Shown here: in pieces, positions 44,065 through 52,331 of the stretch
How the letters are laid out: each line of letters begins with the position of its first letter
How positions within the stretch are numbered: position 1 is the stretch's first letter
DNA from: an uncultured Oscillospiraceae bacterium
GTDB taxonomy: Bacteria; Bacillota; Clostridia; Oscillospirales; Oscillospiraceae
Assembly: GCA_934646185.1 (NCBI GenBank)
Contig: CAKUEH010000002.1
Span: 62,001-126,000, forward strand
Direction of reading: 5' to 3'
DNA length: 64,000 nt
Program-made: the position numbers and the translations under genes
The notes under the pieces: generated by a model
Told to the model about the DNA's origin: nothing
Seen by the model: the letters and a program-made list of their open reading frames with translations, nothing else
Databases searched by the model: none

Positions 44065-44915
44065 AGAAGTACGGCGACCTCTATCTGCAGGCCCGCCGGA
44101 CACTTCTGCCGTCGGAAGGGGAGAACGCCTCCATGGCTGCGCGGGAGCTACTGGCGTTTGCGTCCGGGAAGTCCGTATCGGCTGTGCTGGCAGATTCCAA
44201 TCTGTATGCCAGCGAGCAGATCGAGGAAAGACTGAACAATTATGTAAACCGCATGCTCGCGCACGAGCCCCTGCCGTACATCCTCGGGCAATGGGACTTC
44301 TACGGGATCTCTCTTGAGGTCACGCCGGACGTGCTCATCCCGCGCGACGATACCATAGCCGTTACAGACCTCGCGCTCGAGGTCCTGCGCGGCAAAACAG
44401 AGCCGCGCGTGCTCGATCTCTGCTGCGGCAGCGGCTGCATCGGCCTTGCCATCGCGCACCAGCTGCCGGACGCGCATGTGACGCTTGCGGATATCTCGCG
44501 TCCCGCGCTGGCCGTCGCCAAGCGCAACATCAAGCGGCTGAAGCTCATGAACCGCGTGACGGCCGTCGGCCTCGATGCCCGGAAGCAGGGCCCCAGCTTC
44601 GTCGGCGCGCTCGACGCGCTGGTCTGTAATCCGCCGTATGTGACAAGCGAAGAAATGACGCGGCTGGAGCCGTCCGTGAAGGAATACGAGCCCGCGCTGG
44701 CGCTCGACGGCGGAAAGGACGGCCTGGATTTCTACCGCGCGGTCGCCGCAAACTATTCCCATCTGCTGGTGCCGGGCGGATCCCTCTGCTTTGAATTCGG
44801 CCTCGGCCAGCATATGGCCGTATCCATGATCCTGCAGGAATACGGCTATACGGACATCGTCCTTCGAAAGGATCTGCGCGGCGTCGTCCGCGCGGCAAGG
44901 GGAAAAAAGAAATAA
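44058..44915 (+). CDS. prmC: Peptide chain release factor N5-glutamine methyltransferase
   Basis: A 285-residue SAM-dependent methyltransferase that modifies the GGQ glutamine of release factors. It has a helical N-terminal substrate-binding domain (EPLPYILGQWDFYG), the SAM motif LDLCCGSGCIGLAIA and the catalytic Asn191 in NPPYV. The prfA gene, a frequent neighbour, is not seen here. It overlaps the DUF1385 gene at its start and is followed by the recA promoter. Confidence 0.94.
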   Translation: MVKKYGDLYLQARRTLLPSEGENASMAARELLAFASGKSVSAVLADSNLYASEQIEERLNNYVNRMLAHEPLPYILGQWDFYGISLEVTPDVLIPRDDTIAVTDLALEVLRGKTEPRVLDLCCGSGCIGLAIAHQLPDAHVTLADISRPALAVAKRNIKRLKLMNRVTAVGLDARKQGPSFVGALDALVCNPPYVTSEEMTRLEPSVKEYEPALALDGGKDGLDFYRAVAANYSHLLVPGGSLCFEFGLGQHMAVSMILQEYGYTDIVLRKDLRGVVRAARGKKK

Positions 44916-44922
44916 AACGAAT

Positions 44923-44953
44923 GTTTGATTTTTATCAAACGATGTGATATAGT
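44923..44953 (+). promoter_or_regulatory. recA promoter with overlapping palindrome
   Basis: TTGATT (44925-44930) and TATAGT (44948-44953) are 17 bp apart, with an extended TG. The -35 lies inside an inverted repeat, GTTTGAT-TTTT-ATCAAAC (44923-44940). It does not match the usual Firmicutes LexA box, so the repressor is unassigned. Confidence 0.7.
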
Positions 44954-44987
44954 AGGTCTATACACAAAAGAGGAAGGAACTGAGACG

Positions 44988-46085
44988 ATGGAAAAGAAAA
45001 AAACAGCCGATCAGACTCCCAATAACGACAAGAAGCAGGCGCTCGACACGGCCATCCGGCAGATCGAGAAAAACTTTGGCAAGGGCGCGGTCATGCGCCT
45101 CGGCGACCGGCCTGATCTTCAGGTCGACGCGATCCCGACCGGCTCTCTGGCGCTCGACGCCGCGCTCGGCATCGGCGGCGTGCCCAAGGGCAGGATCATC
45201 GAGATCTACGGCCCGGAATCCTCCGGCAAAACGACGCTTGCGCTGCATATCGTCGCGCAGGCGCAGAAGCGCGGCGGCGAGGTCGCATTCGTCGACGCTG
45301 AGCACGCGCTCGACCCGGACTACGCTGCCCGCATCGGCGTGAATATCGACTCCATGCTGGTGTCCCAGCCGGATACCGGCGAGCAGGCGCTGGAAATTAC
45401 CGACGCGCTCGTGCGCTCCGGCGCGGTCGACGTTGTGGTCGTCGACTCTGTCGCGGCCCTGACGCCCCGCGCGGAGATCGAAGGCGAAATGGGCGATACG
45501 TTCGTCGGCCTGCAGGCCCGGCTCATGTCGCAGGCGCTGCGCAAGCTGGCGGGCAACATCTCCAAGACCAACTGCGTCGTCATCTTCATCAACCAGCTGC
45601 GCATGAAGATCGGCGTCATGTACGGCAACCCCGAAACGACGACCGGCGGCAACGCGCTGAAATTCTACGCCTCTGTCCGCATCGACATCCGCCGCACGGA
45701 GGCCATCAAAAACGGCTCCGAGGTCATCGGCAACCGCACGCGCGCCAAGATCGTCAAAAATAAATGCGCGCCCCCCTTCAAAGAGGCGTATTTCGATATC
45801 ATGTACGGCGAAGGCATCTCCAAATGGGGCGAAATGGTCGATCTTGCCGTGCAGCTCGAGCTCATCAACAAGAGTGGCAGCTGGTTCTCCATCGGCGAAG
45901 AGCGCATCGGCCAGGGCCGCGATTCGGCCAAGCAGTACCTCATCGACCATCCCGACGTCGCCGACCGCATCGAGCAGTCCATCCGCGACAACATGTGGAA
46001 GCTGCAGGGCAAGAATGCCAAGCCGCCCGCATCCGCCGCGGCCAAGCCCGTGAGCGTCTCAGCCGACGATTTTAACGACGACTGA
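44988..46085 (+). CDS. recA: Recombinase RecA
   Basis: A 365-residue RecA. Walker A GPESSGKT lies at residues 75-82; DNA-binding loop regions include [19 protein letters not shown] and [20 protein letters not shown], followed by an acidic/alanine-rich tail. It forms nucleoprotein filaments for recombination and triggers LexA self-cleavage. The start at 44988 is set by AGGAAGGA; the ATG at 44925 lies in the promoter. The stop overlaps recX by one base (TGATG). Confidence 0.98.
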   Translation: MEKKKTADQTPNNDKKQALDTAIRQIEKNFGKGAVMRLGDRPDLQVDAIPTGSLALDAALGIGGVPKGRIIEIYGPESSGKTTLALHIVAQAQKRGGEVAFVDAEHALDPDYAARIGVNIDSMLVSQPDTGEQALEITDALVRSGAVDVVVVDSVAALTPRAEIEGEMGDTFVGLQARLMSQALRKLAGNISKTNCVVIFINQLRMKIGVMYGNPETTTGGNALKFYASVRIDIRRTEAIKNGSEVIGNRTRAKIVKNKCAPPFKEAYFDIMYGEGISKWGEMVDLAVQLELINKSGSWFSIGEERIGQGRDSAKQYLIDHPDVADRIEQSIRDNMWKLQGKNAKPPASAAAKPVSVSADDFNDD

Positions 46086-46726
46086 TGCGCCTGCTTGCCA
46101 TTCAGGAGCTGCCGCAGTCAAAGCGCGTCAAGCTCGTCTTTGACGATGATACCGTTCTGAAGACCCAGCCGTATCTGCTTGCGGACTTCGGCCTTTACAG
46201 CGGAATGGAGCTGACAGAGGAAGACTATCAGGCCCTGCTGGCCGCCGCCGGAAAGGCGTCCGCCAAGGCGCGGGCCGTGCGCATCGTCGCGGCGGCGGGC
46301 GTGTCCGAAAAGGAGCTGCAGAAGCGCCTCGTCCAGAAGGGCGAGGAGGCGGCCGACGCGCGGGAGGCCGTCGGCTGGCTCAAGGAGCTGCATCTGCTCG
46401 ACGACCGCGAGACGGCCCGCCAGCTCGTTTCAAGCGCCGCGGCAAAGGGCTACGGAAAAAGCCGCATCAAAAACATCCTGTACGAAAAGGGCATCCCGCA
46501 GGAATTCTGGGACGAAGCGCTTGCGGAGCTGCCGGAAATGGACGATGCGATCGACCGCTTCCTGCTCCGCCGCTGGCAGGGCAGGGATCCGGACGAGAAA
46601 GAAATAAAAAAGACTGTGGACGCGCTCATCCGGCGCGGCCACAGCTGGAAGGATATCCAATCCGGCCTCCGGCGCTACCGCGTCGGGCTGGAGCTGGAGG
46701 AAATCACGGAGGACGACATATCATGA
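46085..46726 (+). CDS. recX: Regulatory protein RecX
   Basis: A 213-residue helical protein made of RecX repeats: VSEKELQKRLVQKG, then AVGWLKELHLLDDRETARQLV, GKSRIKNILYEKGI and a further C-terminal repeat. RecX modulates RecA filament growth. A Firmicutes-type N-terminal extension (about 60 residues) precedes the repeats. It is translationally coupled to recA upstream and to rimO downstream (ATGA). Confidence 0.9.
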   Translation: MRLLAIQELPQSKRVKLVFDDDTVLKTQPYLLADFGLYSGMELTEEDYQALLAAAGKASAKARAVRIVAAAGVSEKELQKRLVQKGEEAADAREAVGWLKELHLLDDRETARQLVSSAAAKGYGKSRIKNILYEKGIPQEFWDEALAELPEMDDAIDRFLLRRWQGRDPDEKEIKKTVDALIRRGHSWKDIQSGLRRYRVGLELEEITEDDIS

Positions 46727-48069
46727 CCCATACGATCGGCATGATCTCGCTTGGCTGCGCCAAAAATCAGGTCAACGCCGAGCATATGCTCTGGCTGCTG
46801 CGGCAGGCAGGCTACGAGATCAGCCCAGACCCGGACGGCGCGGAGCTCGTCATTGTAAACACCTGCGGCTTCATTGAGTCCGCCAAGACGGAGGCCATCG
46901 ACAATATCCTGGCCATGGCGCAGCTCAAGGCGGAGGGCAGGATCCAGAAGATCCTCGTCACTGGCTGCCTCGCCCAGCGCTATCAGGAAGAGATCCTGAA
47001 GGAGCTGCCGGAGGTCGACGGCGTGCTCGGCACCGGCTCATACTACGACGTTGCGAACGCCGTCGGGCAGGTCCTGTCCGGCAAGCGCTACAAGCGCTTC
47101 GACGATATCAACGCCGATCAGCCGGAGGACGGCCGCATTCTGACCACGCCGGAGTATTACGCCTATCTGAAGATCGCCGAGGGCTGCGACAACCACTGCG
47201 CCTACTGCGTCATTCCCAAGCTGCGCGGCAAGCTCCGCAGCCGCCCGATCGAAGAGCTGGTCAAAGAAGCGGAGCAGCTTGCAGCCGACGGTGTGAAGGA
47301 GCTGATCGTCGTCGCGCAGGATACCAGCCGCTACGGACTCGACCTCTACGGCGAACGGAAGCTCGCAGAACTCCTGCGCCGACTCTGCAAAATCGACGGA
47401 CTGGTCTGGATCCGGGTACATTATCTCTATCCCGACGAAATGTCGCAGGAGCTGATCGACGTTCTGGCAAACGAGCCGAAGATCGTCAAATATCTGGATA
47501 TCCCCATCCAGCACATCAACGACGAGATCCTGCGCAAAATGAACCGCCGCGGCGACGGCGCGTATGTCCGGCAGCTGCTGACAAAGCTCCGCCATGAGAT
47601 CCCCGGCCTTGTGCTCCGCACGAGCCTCATTACCGGCCTTCCCGGCGAGGGCGAGGCGGAATTCGCGCAGCTGTGCGATTTTTTGAAGGAATACAAGCTC
47701 GAGCGCGTCGGCGCGTTCGCGTTCTCGCCCGAGGAGGGCACGCGCGCAGCCGAAATGGAATATCCTGATACCGAGATCGCGAAGCAGCGCGCCGATATGG
47801 TCGCGGAGATCCAGTCGCGCATCATGGACGATTACAACGATTCCTGCGTCGGCAGGGTCATGCAGGTGCTCTGCGAGGGCTACGACCCGGACGAGGACAG
47901 CTATTACGGCAGAACCTATGCTGATTCTCCCGACATTGACGGGAAGATCTGGTTCACAGCGGAAAAACATATCAAGACCGGCGATTTTGTAGACGTTCAC
48001 GTCGTAGATACCTACGACGGAGAGCTTGTCGGCGTACTGGAGGAAGAATACAATGACGACTGCGAGTAA
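46723..48069 (+). CDS. rimO: Ribosomal protein S12 methylthiotransferase RimO
   Basis: A 448-residue radical-SAM methylthiotransferase that modifies an aspartate of ribosomal protein S12. The N-terminal cluster domain has SLGCAKNQVNAE and VNTCGFIESAK, the radical-SAM cysteines are Cys155, Cys159 and Cys162 (CDNHCAYC), and a C-terminal TRAM domain ends the protein. The N-terminal SLGCAKN distinguishes RimO from MiaB. It overlaps the pgsA start region, so recA-recX-rimO-pgsA form one operon. Confidence 0.96.
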   Translation: MTHTIGMISLGCAKNQVNAEHMLWLLRQAGYEISPDPDGAELVIVNTCGFIESAKTEAIDNILAMAQLKAEGRIQKILVTGCLAQRYQEEILKELPEVDGVLGTGSYYDVANAVGQVLSGKRYKRFDDINADQPEDGRILTTPEYYAYLKIAEGCDNHCAYCVIPKLRGKLRSRPIEELVKEAEQLAADGVKELIVVAQDTSRYGLDLYGERKLAELLRRLCKIDGLVWIRVHYLYPDEMSQELIDVLANEPKIVKYLDIPIQHINDEILRKMNRRGDGAYVRQLLTKLRHEIPGLVLRTSLITGLPGEGEAEFAQLCDFLKEYKLERVGAFAFSPEEGTRAAEMEYPDTEIAKQRADMVAEIQSRIMDDYNDSCVGRVMQVLCEGYDPDEDSYYGRTYADSPDIDGKIWFTAEKHIKTGDFVDVHVVDTYDGELVGVLEEEYNDDCE

Positions 48070-48595
48070 AATTACCCTTGTCCGTGTGGTGCTGATCCCG
48101 GTCTACATGGTTTTGATGCTGCTCTCGGCGAACGGCGCGGACTGGCTGCGCTGGGCCGCCGTCGCGGTCTTTGTGATCGCCAGCATTTCCGATTTTCTGG
48201 ACGGCTATATCGCCCGCCACTATCATCAGGTCAGCGACTTCGGCAAATTCCTCGATCCGCTGGCCGACAAGCTGCTCGTGACGGCCTGCATGATGATCTT
48301 CGTCGGCTGGGGCCGGATGCCGTCCTGGGTCGTGTTCATCGTCATCGCGCGCGAGTTTGCCATCAGCGGCCTGCGCATGGTCGCGGCAAGCAACGGGACT
48401 GTGATCGCCGCCGGCTGGAGCGGCAAGATCAAGACCTCCTGCACGATGGTGGGCCTGATCGCCATGATGGTGCTGCCGAACCTCCCGACACTGGATCTGA
48501 TCGTGAATATCGTCATTCTGGTCACGACGGTCTATTCCGGCGTCGAGTATTTCTGCAAAAACTGGGCCTGCCTCGGCCTTTCGAAGAAGGCTTGA
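48053..48595 (+). CDS. pgsA: CDP-diacylglycerol-glycerol-3-phosphate 3-phosphatidyltransferase
   Basis: A 180-residue membrane enzyme of phosphatidylglycerol synthesis. The CDP-alcohol phosphotransferase motif D-x2-DG-x2-AR-x8-G-x3-D-x3-D is complete in the stretch from SDFLDGYIARHY to GKFLDPLADK. Four to six hydrophobic helices follow. The ATG at 48053 lies 9 bp from GGAGG, inside the end of rimO, showing translational coupling. The -35 box of the next promoter overlaps its stop codon. Confidence 0.94.
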   Translation: MTTASKITLVRVVLIPVYMVLMLLSANGADWLRWAAVAVFVIASISDFLDGYIARHYHQVSDFGKFLDPLADKLLVTACMMIFVGWGRMPSWVVFIVIAREFAISGLRMVAASNGTVIAAGWSGKIKTSCTMVGLIAMMVLPNLPTLDLIVNIVILVTTVYSGVEYFCKNWACLGLSKKA

Positions 48596-48620
48596 CTTTT
48601 TCCCGTTCCAATGATATGAT
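48592..48620 (+). promoter_or_regulatory. Promoter upstream of the Cys T-box
   Basis: TTGACT (48592-48597) and TATGAT (48615-48620) are 17 bp apart, with an extended TG. The predicted start is near 48627. It should drive the T-box leader and cysE-cysS, or a short RNA ending at the 48676-48698 hairpin. Confidence 0.75.
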
Positions 48621-48675
48621 TGAGACTGTCAAAACCATGAAAAGCAGTTGGATGACTGAGTAGCTGGGGAAGAGT

Positions 48676-48698
48676 GAAGGGGGCAAAGAGCCCCCTTC
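48676..48698 (+). terminator. G/C hairpin ahead of the Cys T-box
   Basis: A perfect 9-bp stem (48676-48684 with 48690-48698) and a 5-nt loop, without a U-run. It lies about 50-70 nt after the predicted start. It is either part of a long leader or the end of a small RNA. Confidence 0.5.
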
Positions 48699-48711
48699 GC
48701 GTTCAATCAAC

Positions 48712-48746
48712 CAGTTTTTCGAACTTTTTCAAAGTTCGAAAAACTG
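48712..48746. repeat. Perfect 16-bp inverted repeat before the Cys T-box
   Basis: Arms 48712-48727 and 48731-48746 are perfect complements around TTC (left arm CAGTTTTTCGAACTTT). As RNA it would be a long A/U-rich hairpin. It is not part of the standard T-box fold and its role is unknown. Confidence 0.7.
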
Positions 48747-48764
48747 CCTCAGCGGGGCGAAAAG

Positions 48765-49013
48765 ATTTTTTCGACACGCTGATGATTTCCCAAGAAAATT
48801 CAATATCGCGTTGATCGAAAAGAGTACCGCTGCTCCGCTTTTTCAGAGAGCTTCCGCCGCCGGCTGCAAACGGGAGCAAAAGCGATGCGGGAACGTGCGT
48901 TCGGGAGCGAGGGGAGACCCCGTGCAGGCTGACGTTACAGCCAGAGTAAGAAATCAGAGTGGAACCGCGAGTTTTTTGACCCGCCTCTTGAGCATTCAGG
49001 AGGCGGGTTTTTC
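48765..49013 (+). promoter_or_regulatory. T-box leader, cysteine specific
   Basis: A T-box riboswitch controlling cysE-cysS. Stem I distal elements are visible (AGAGAG near 48846 and GGCTGCAAACGGGAG), with a UGC specifier at 48896-48898 in GAACG-TGC-GTTC. The antiterminator motif GTGGAACCGCG lies at 48959-48969. The terminator has a 12-bp stem with one G-U pair (48980-48991 with 48996-49007) and a U-run. Uncharged tRNA-Cys should stabilise the antiterminator and allow read-through. Confidence 0.88.
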
Positions 49014-49030
49014 TATTGGAGGAGCTGCAT

Positions 49031-49654
49031 TTGCATTTATTGGAGGATATCCGGGCATACAAGAAAAACGACCCCGCCGCGCGCTCGGCCATTGAGGTCA
49101 TGCTGCTGTATAACGGCCTGCACGCGACCATCGATTACCGCATCGCGCACTGGTTTTACCGGCATCGCTGCTTTTTCATCGCCCGCGCGATCTCGCAGTG
49201 GTCGAAGATGTGGACCGGGATCGAGATCCACCCCGGCGCGACGATCGGCCGCCGCCTAGTCATCGACCACGGGACCGGCATCGTCATCGGCGAAACGGCC
49301 GAGATCGGGGACGACTGCCTGCTCTATCAGGGCGTGACGCTCGGCGGCACGGGCAAGGACGTCGGCAAGCGCCACCCGACGCTCGGCAACAACGTCATGG
49401 TCGGCTCCGGCGCAAAGGTGCTGGGCCCGTTCCGCGTCGGCGACAACGCCCGCATCGCAGCCAACGCCGTGGTGCTGCGCGAGGTGCCGGAGGGCGCGAC
49501 GGTCGTCGGCGTCCCGGGCCGCATCGTCCGGCTCTGCGGCGATAAGCTCGACCATATCCACACGCCCGACCCGGTCATGCTGGAGATCGAAGCGCTCAAG
49601 CGCCGCATGGCGCTGCTGGAAGAACAGATCAACGATACAAAAAAGGAGACCTGA
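49031..49654 (+). CDS. cysE: Serine O-acetyltransferase
   Basis: A 207-residue enzyme making O-acetylserine, the first step of cysteine synthesis. After a short helical N-terminus (the compact Firmicutes form) come the left-handed beta-helix hexapeptide repeats, with the catalytic DHGTGIVIGETAEIG region and GGTGKDVGKRHPTLG. The TTG at 49031 is preferred because GGAGG lies 8 bp upstream; the TTG at 49016 overlaps that site. It lies just after the T-box terminator and 2 bp before cysS. Confidence 0.92.
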   Translation: MHLLEDIRAYKKNDPAARSAIEVMLLYNGLHATIDYRIAHWFYRHRCFFIARAISQWSKMWTGIEIHPGATIGRRLVIDHGTGIVIGETAEIGDDCLLYQGVTLGGTGKDVGKRHPTLGNNVMVGSGAKVLGPFRVGDNARIAANAVVLREVPEGATVVGVPGRIVRLCGDKLDHIHTPDPVMLEIEALKRRMALLEEQINDTKKET

Positions 49655-49656
49655 CA

Positions 49657-51108
49657 ATGTATCTTTACAACTCTGCAACACACAAAAAGGAAGAATTCGT
49701 CCCCTATGACCCGCAGCTGGTCAAAATGTATACCTGCGGCCCGACCGTCTATCATTTTGCGCACATCGGCAATCTGCGCAGCTACATCATGGAGGATGTG
49801 CTGGAAAAATACCTCCGCTACGCGGGCTATCCGGTCAAGCGCGTCATGAACATCACGGACGTCGGTCACCTGACCTCCGACGCCGACGAGGGCGAAGACA
49901 AGATGCTCAAGGGCGCCCGCCGCGAGCACAAGACCGTCATGGAGATCGCGCGGTTCTATACCGACGCATTCTTTGAAGACTGCCGCAAGCTCAACATCAA
50001 GAAGCCCGACGTCGTCCAGCCCGCCACCGGCTGCATTGACGAGTATATCAAGATCATCACAAAGCTCCTGGATACCGGCTACGCCTATATCGAGGGCGGC
50101 AACGTGTATTTCGACACCTCCAAGCTCGAAAAGTACTACATTTTTAACGAGCACAAGGAGGAGGATCTCGCCGTCGGCGTCCGCGAGGGCGTGGAAGAGG
50201 ATACCAACAAGCGCAACAAGAACGACTTCGTGCTCTGGTTCACAAAGTCCAAGTTTGAGGATCAGGCGCTCAAGTGGGACTCCCCGTGGGGCGTCGGCTA
50301 TCCGGGCTGGCACATCGAATGCACCGGCATTTCGCTCAAATATCTCGGCGAACACCTCGATATCCACTGCGGCGGCATCGACAACGCCTTCCCGCACCAC
50401 ACGAACGAGATCGCGCAGTCCGAGAGCTACATCGGCCACCACTGGTGCAACTACTGGATGCACGTCATGCACCTGAACACCGCCAGCGGCAAGATGTCCA
50501 AATCCAAGGGCGAATTTCTGACGGTCTCGCTGCTCGAGCAGAAGGGCTACGATCCGCTGTGCTACCGTCTGTTCTGCCTGCAGAGCCACTACCGCCGCAA
50601 TCTGGTCTTCACGTGGGAAAACCTCGACAACGCCGCCGGAACGTATCAGAAGCTGCTGGCGAAAATCGCCGCGCTGAAGCCCGGCGACGGCGCGCTCGAC
50701 GAGGCTGCCGTGTCGGCCCTGCGCGAAAAATTCAACGCCGCGCTCGGCAACGACCTCAATACGTCCCTTGCCATTACGGCCCTGTACGACGTGCTCAAGT
50801 ACAAGACCAACGATGCGACGAAGCTGTTTGTCCTTGACGATTTCGACAAGGTGCTGAGTCTCGACCTGTGCAGAAAGGCGGATGAGATCCGCAAACGCAA
50901 TGCGGCAGAAAAGCCCGCCGCGGGCGCGTATTCCATCTTCTGCGAGGACGGCAGCGACGATCCTGCCGTGACCGCGCAGATCCAGGCGCGCTATGACGCG
51001 AAAAAAGCCAAAAACTTCGCCGAGGCCGACCGCATCCGCGACGAGCTCAAGTCGCAGGGCATCGAGATCACCGATATCCCCGGCGGCGCAAAGTGGAAGC
51101 ACGTCTGA
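49657..51108 (+). CDS. cysS: Cysteinyl-tRNA synthetase
   Basis: A 483-residue class I synthetase that charges tRNA-Cys. HIGH appears as FAHIGN, KMSKSKG is complete, and zinc ligands are in TCGPTVY and in the WHIECTGIS and FPHHTNE segments. Because cysE and cysS share the Cys T-box, low charging of tRNA-Cys raises both synthetase and cysteine supply. A very strong terminator follows. Confidence 0.97.
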   Translation: MYLYNSATHKKEEFVPYDPQLVKMYTCGPTVYHFAHIGNLRSYIMEDVLEKYLRYAGYPVKRVMNITDVGHLTSDADEGEDKMLKGARREHKTVMEIARFYTDAFFEDCRKLNIKKPDVVQPATGCIDEYIKIITKLLDTGYAYIEGGNVYFDTSKLEKYYIFNEHKEEDLAVGVREGVEEDTNKRNKNDFVLWFTKSKFEDQALKWDSPWGVGYPGWHIECTGISLKYLGEHLDIHCGGIDNAFPHHTNEIAQSESYIGHHWCNYWMHVMHLNTASGKMSKSKGEFLTVSLLEQKGYDPLCYRLFCLQSHYRRNLVFTWENLDNAAGTYQKLLAKIAALKPGDGALDEAAVSALREKFNAALGNDLNTSLAITALYDVLKYKTNDATKLFVLDDFDKVLSLDLCRKADEIRKRNAAEKPAAGAYSIFCEDGSDDPAVTAQIQARYDAKKAKNFAEADRIRDELKSQGIEITDIPGGAKWKHV

Positions 51109-51133
51109 CCGTCCGCCGCCATCATATTCATTG

Positions 51134-51167
51134 CTCCCCCTGCCCGGGCCGGGCAGGGGGAGTTTTT
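51134..51167 (+). terminator. Terminator of the cysES operon
   Basis: A 12-bp C/G stem (51134-51145 with 51151-51162), a 5-nt loop and TTTTT. Confidence 0.92.
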
Positions 51168-51249
51168 GCGCGCGCTGCCCGGAAACGCAATATTAGAATT
51201 TCTGAAGGCAACGTTCAGCAATATGAATAAATCAGACGGGCAAAAATTG

Positions 51250-51278
51250 TTGACATTAACGATGCACATCGCTAAAAT
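51250..51278 (+). promoter_or_regulatory. Promoter with internal operator before the 2-hydroxyacid dehydrogenase gene
   Basis: TTGACA (51250-51255) and TAAAAT (51273-51278) are 17 bp apart. The spacer holds a palindrome, TTA-A-CGATG-CA-CATCG-C-TAA (51256-51275), with a perfect 12-bp core. A bound protein would occlude RNA polymerase. It matches no Rex, ArgR or cre consensus I know. Confidence 0.75.
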
Positions 51279-51353
51279 AAATGAAAAATTCAAAAGGCAT
51301 GTGTATTCGATTCAAAGACGACAGGATATCAGAGACGAAAGGATGCGTTTGCT

Positions 51354-52304
51354 ATGAGTAAAAAAAGAAGCCTTGGTGTGATTGGCCTTGGGCATGTGGG
51401 CGCGCACGTTGCGTATGCGCTGGCTGTGCAGGGCATAGCCGACGAACTGATTCTGGTCGATCGGAATGCGAAGAAGCTTGCCAGCGAGGTACAGGATCTG
51501 CGCGACGCGGCTGCCTATCTGCCGCATAGAGTCACGGTCCGCGCGAGCAGCTTTCCGGATCTTGGCGTGTGTGACGTAATCGTCAACTGTGTGGGCAGGA
51601 TCGAACTGCTGCGCGAAAGCCATGACCGGCTGACGGAAATGGACTACACGATCCCGGCTGTGCGCGGCTATGCGCAGAAGCTCCGGGAAAGCGGCTTTGA
51701 CGGCGTGCTCATCAACATCACAAATCCCTGCGACATCGTGACCCGCGAGCTTGCGCTGGGACTCGGGCTGCCGCGCGGCCGCGTCTTCGGCACCGGCACG
51801 GGCCTTGATACCTCGCGCCTGTTAAGCGCGCTCGCGCGTCAGACCGGCATCGACCACAAGTCCATCACCTGCTACATGCTGGGCGAGCACGGAAACCAGC
51901 AGTTTGCGCCGTGGTCCTGCGTGAGCTTCCGCGGCATGCCGCTGGACGTATGGGCACAAACAGACGAACGCTTCCGCTTTGACCGCGAAGCCCTGCAAAA
52001 AGAGTCCATCGACGGCGGCTGGGTCACCTTTTCCGGCAAGCAATGCACCGAATACGGCATCGCGATGACGGCCGCGCGGATGGCGTACATTGTGCTGCAT
52101 GACGAAAAAGCCATCATGCCGGCCAGCGCTGAGCTTTGCGGCGAGTATAGCGAGACGGGGGTGTTCGCGGGCGTTCCGTGCGTCCTTGGGGCAAACGGCG
52201 TCGAGCAGGTGATCGAGCTTCCGCTCAGCGCGGAAGAGCGGGCGCAATTCCACAGCTGCTGCGAGGGCATCCGCCGCAACATGCAGCATCTCAAAGAGCT
52301 ATAA
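51354..52304 (+). CDS. L-lactate/L-2-hydroxyisocaproate dehydrogenase family protein
   Basis: A 316-residue NAD-dependent L-2-hydroxyacid dehydrogenase. The Rossmann motif is GVIGLGHVGAHVA with Asp in ILVDRN. The active-site region reads GTGTGLDTSRL, and the catalytic histidine is in GEHGNQQF. LDH normally has GEHGDS; an Asn after GEHG is seen in L-2-hydroxyisocaproate dehydrogenases, which take branched 2-ketoacids. The next gene, 27 bp on, is a branched-chain aminotransferase, which supports reduction of 2-ketoisocaproate over pyruvate. The pathway is inferred; LDH activity is not excluded. Confidence 0.82.
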   Translation: MSKKRSLGVIGLGHVGAHVAYALAVQGIADELILVDRNAKKLASEVQDLRDAAAYLPHRVTVRASSFPDLGVCDVIVNCVGRIELLRESHDRLTEMDYTIPAVRGYAQKLRESGFDGVLINITNPCDIVTRELALGLGLPRGRVFGTGTGLDTSRLLSALARQTGIDHKSITCYMLGEHGNQQFAPWSCVSFRGMPLDVWAQTDERFRFDREALQKESIDGGWVTFSGKQCTEYGIAMTAARMAYIVLHDEKAIMPASAELCGEYSETGVFAGVPCVLGANGVEQVIELPLSAEERAQFHSCCEGIRRNMQHLKEL

Positions 52305-52331
52305 AAATCATTCAGGCAGGAGGTTATAACG

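Noticed and set aside
41491..44103. 870-residue open frame on the minus strand
   Set aside because: It spans three well-supported plus-strand genes (response regulator, kinase, DUF1385) and has no recognisable domain.
44921..44940. LexA (SOS) box at recA
   Set aside because: The sequence does not fit CGAAC-N4-GTTCG; kept as an unassigned palindrome instead.
51166..51357. 63-residue open frame before the dehydrogenase gene
   Set aside because: It overlaps the cysS terminator tail and the dehydrogenase promoter/operator and has no ribosome site.
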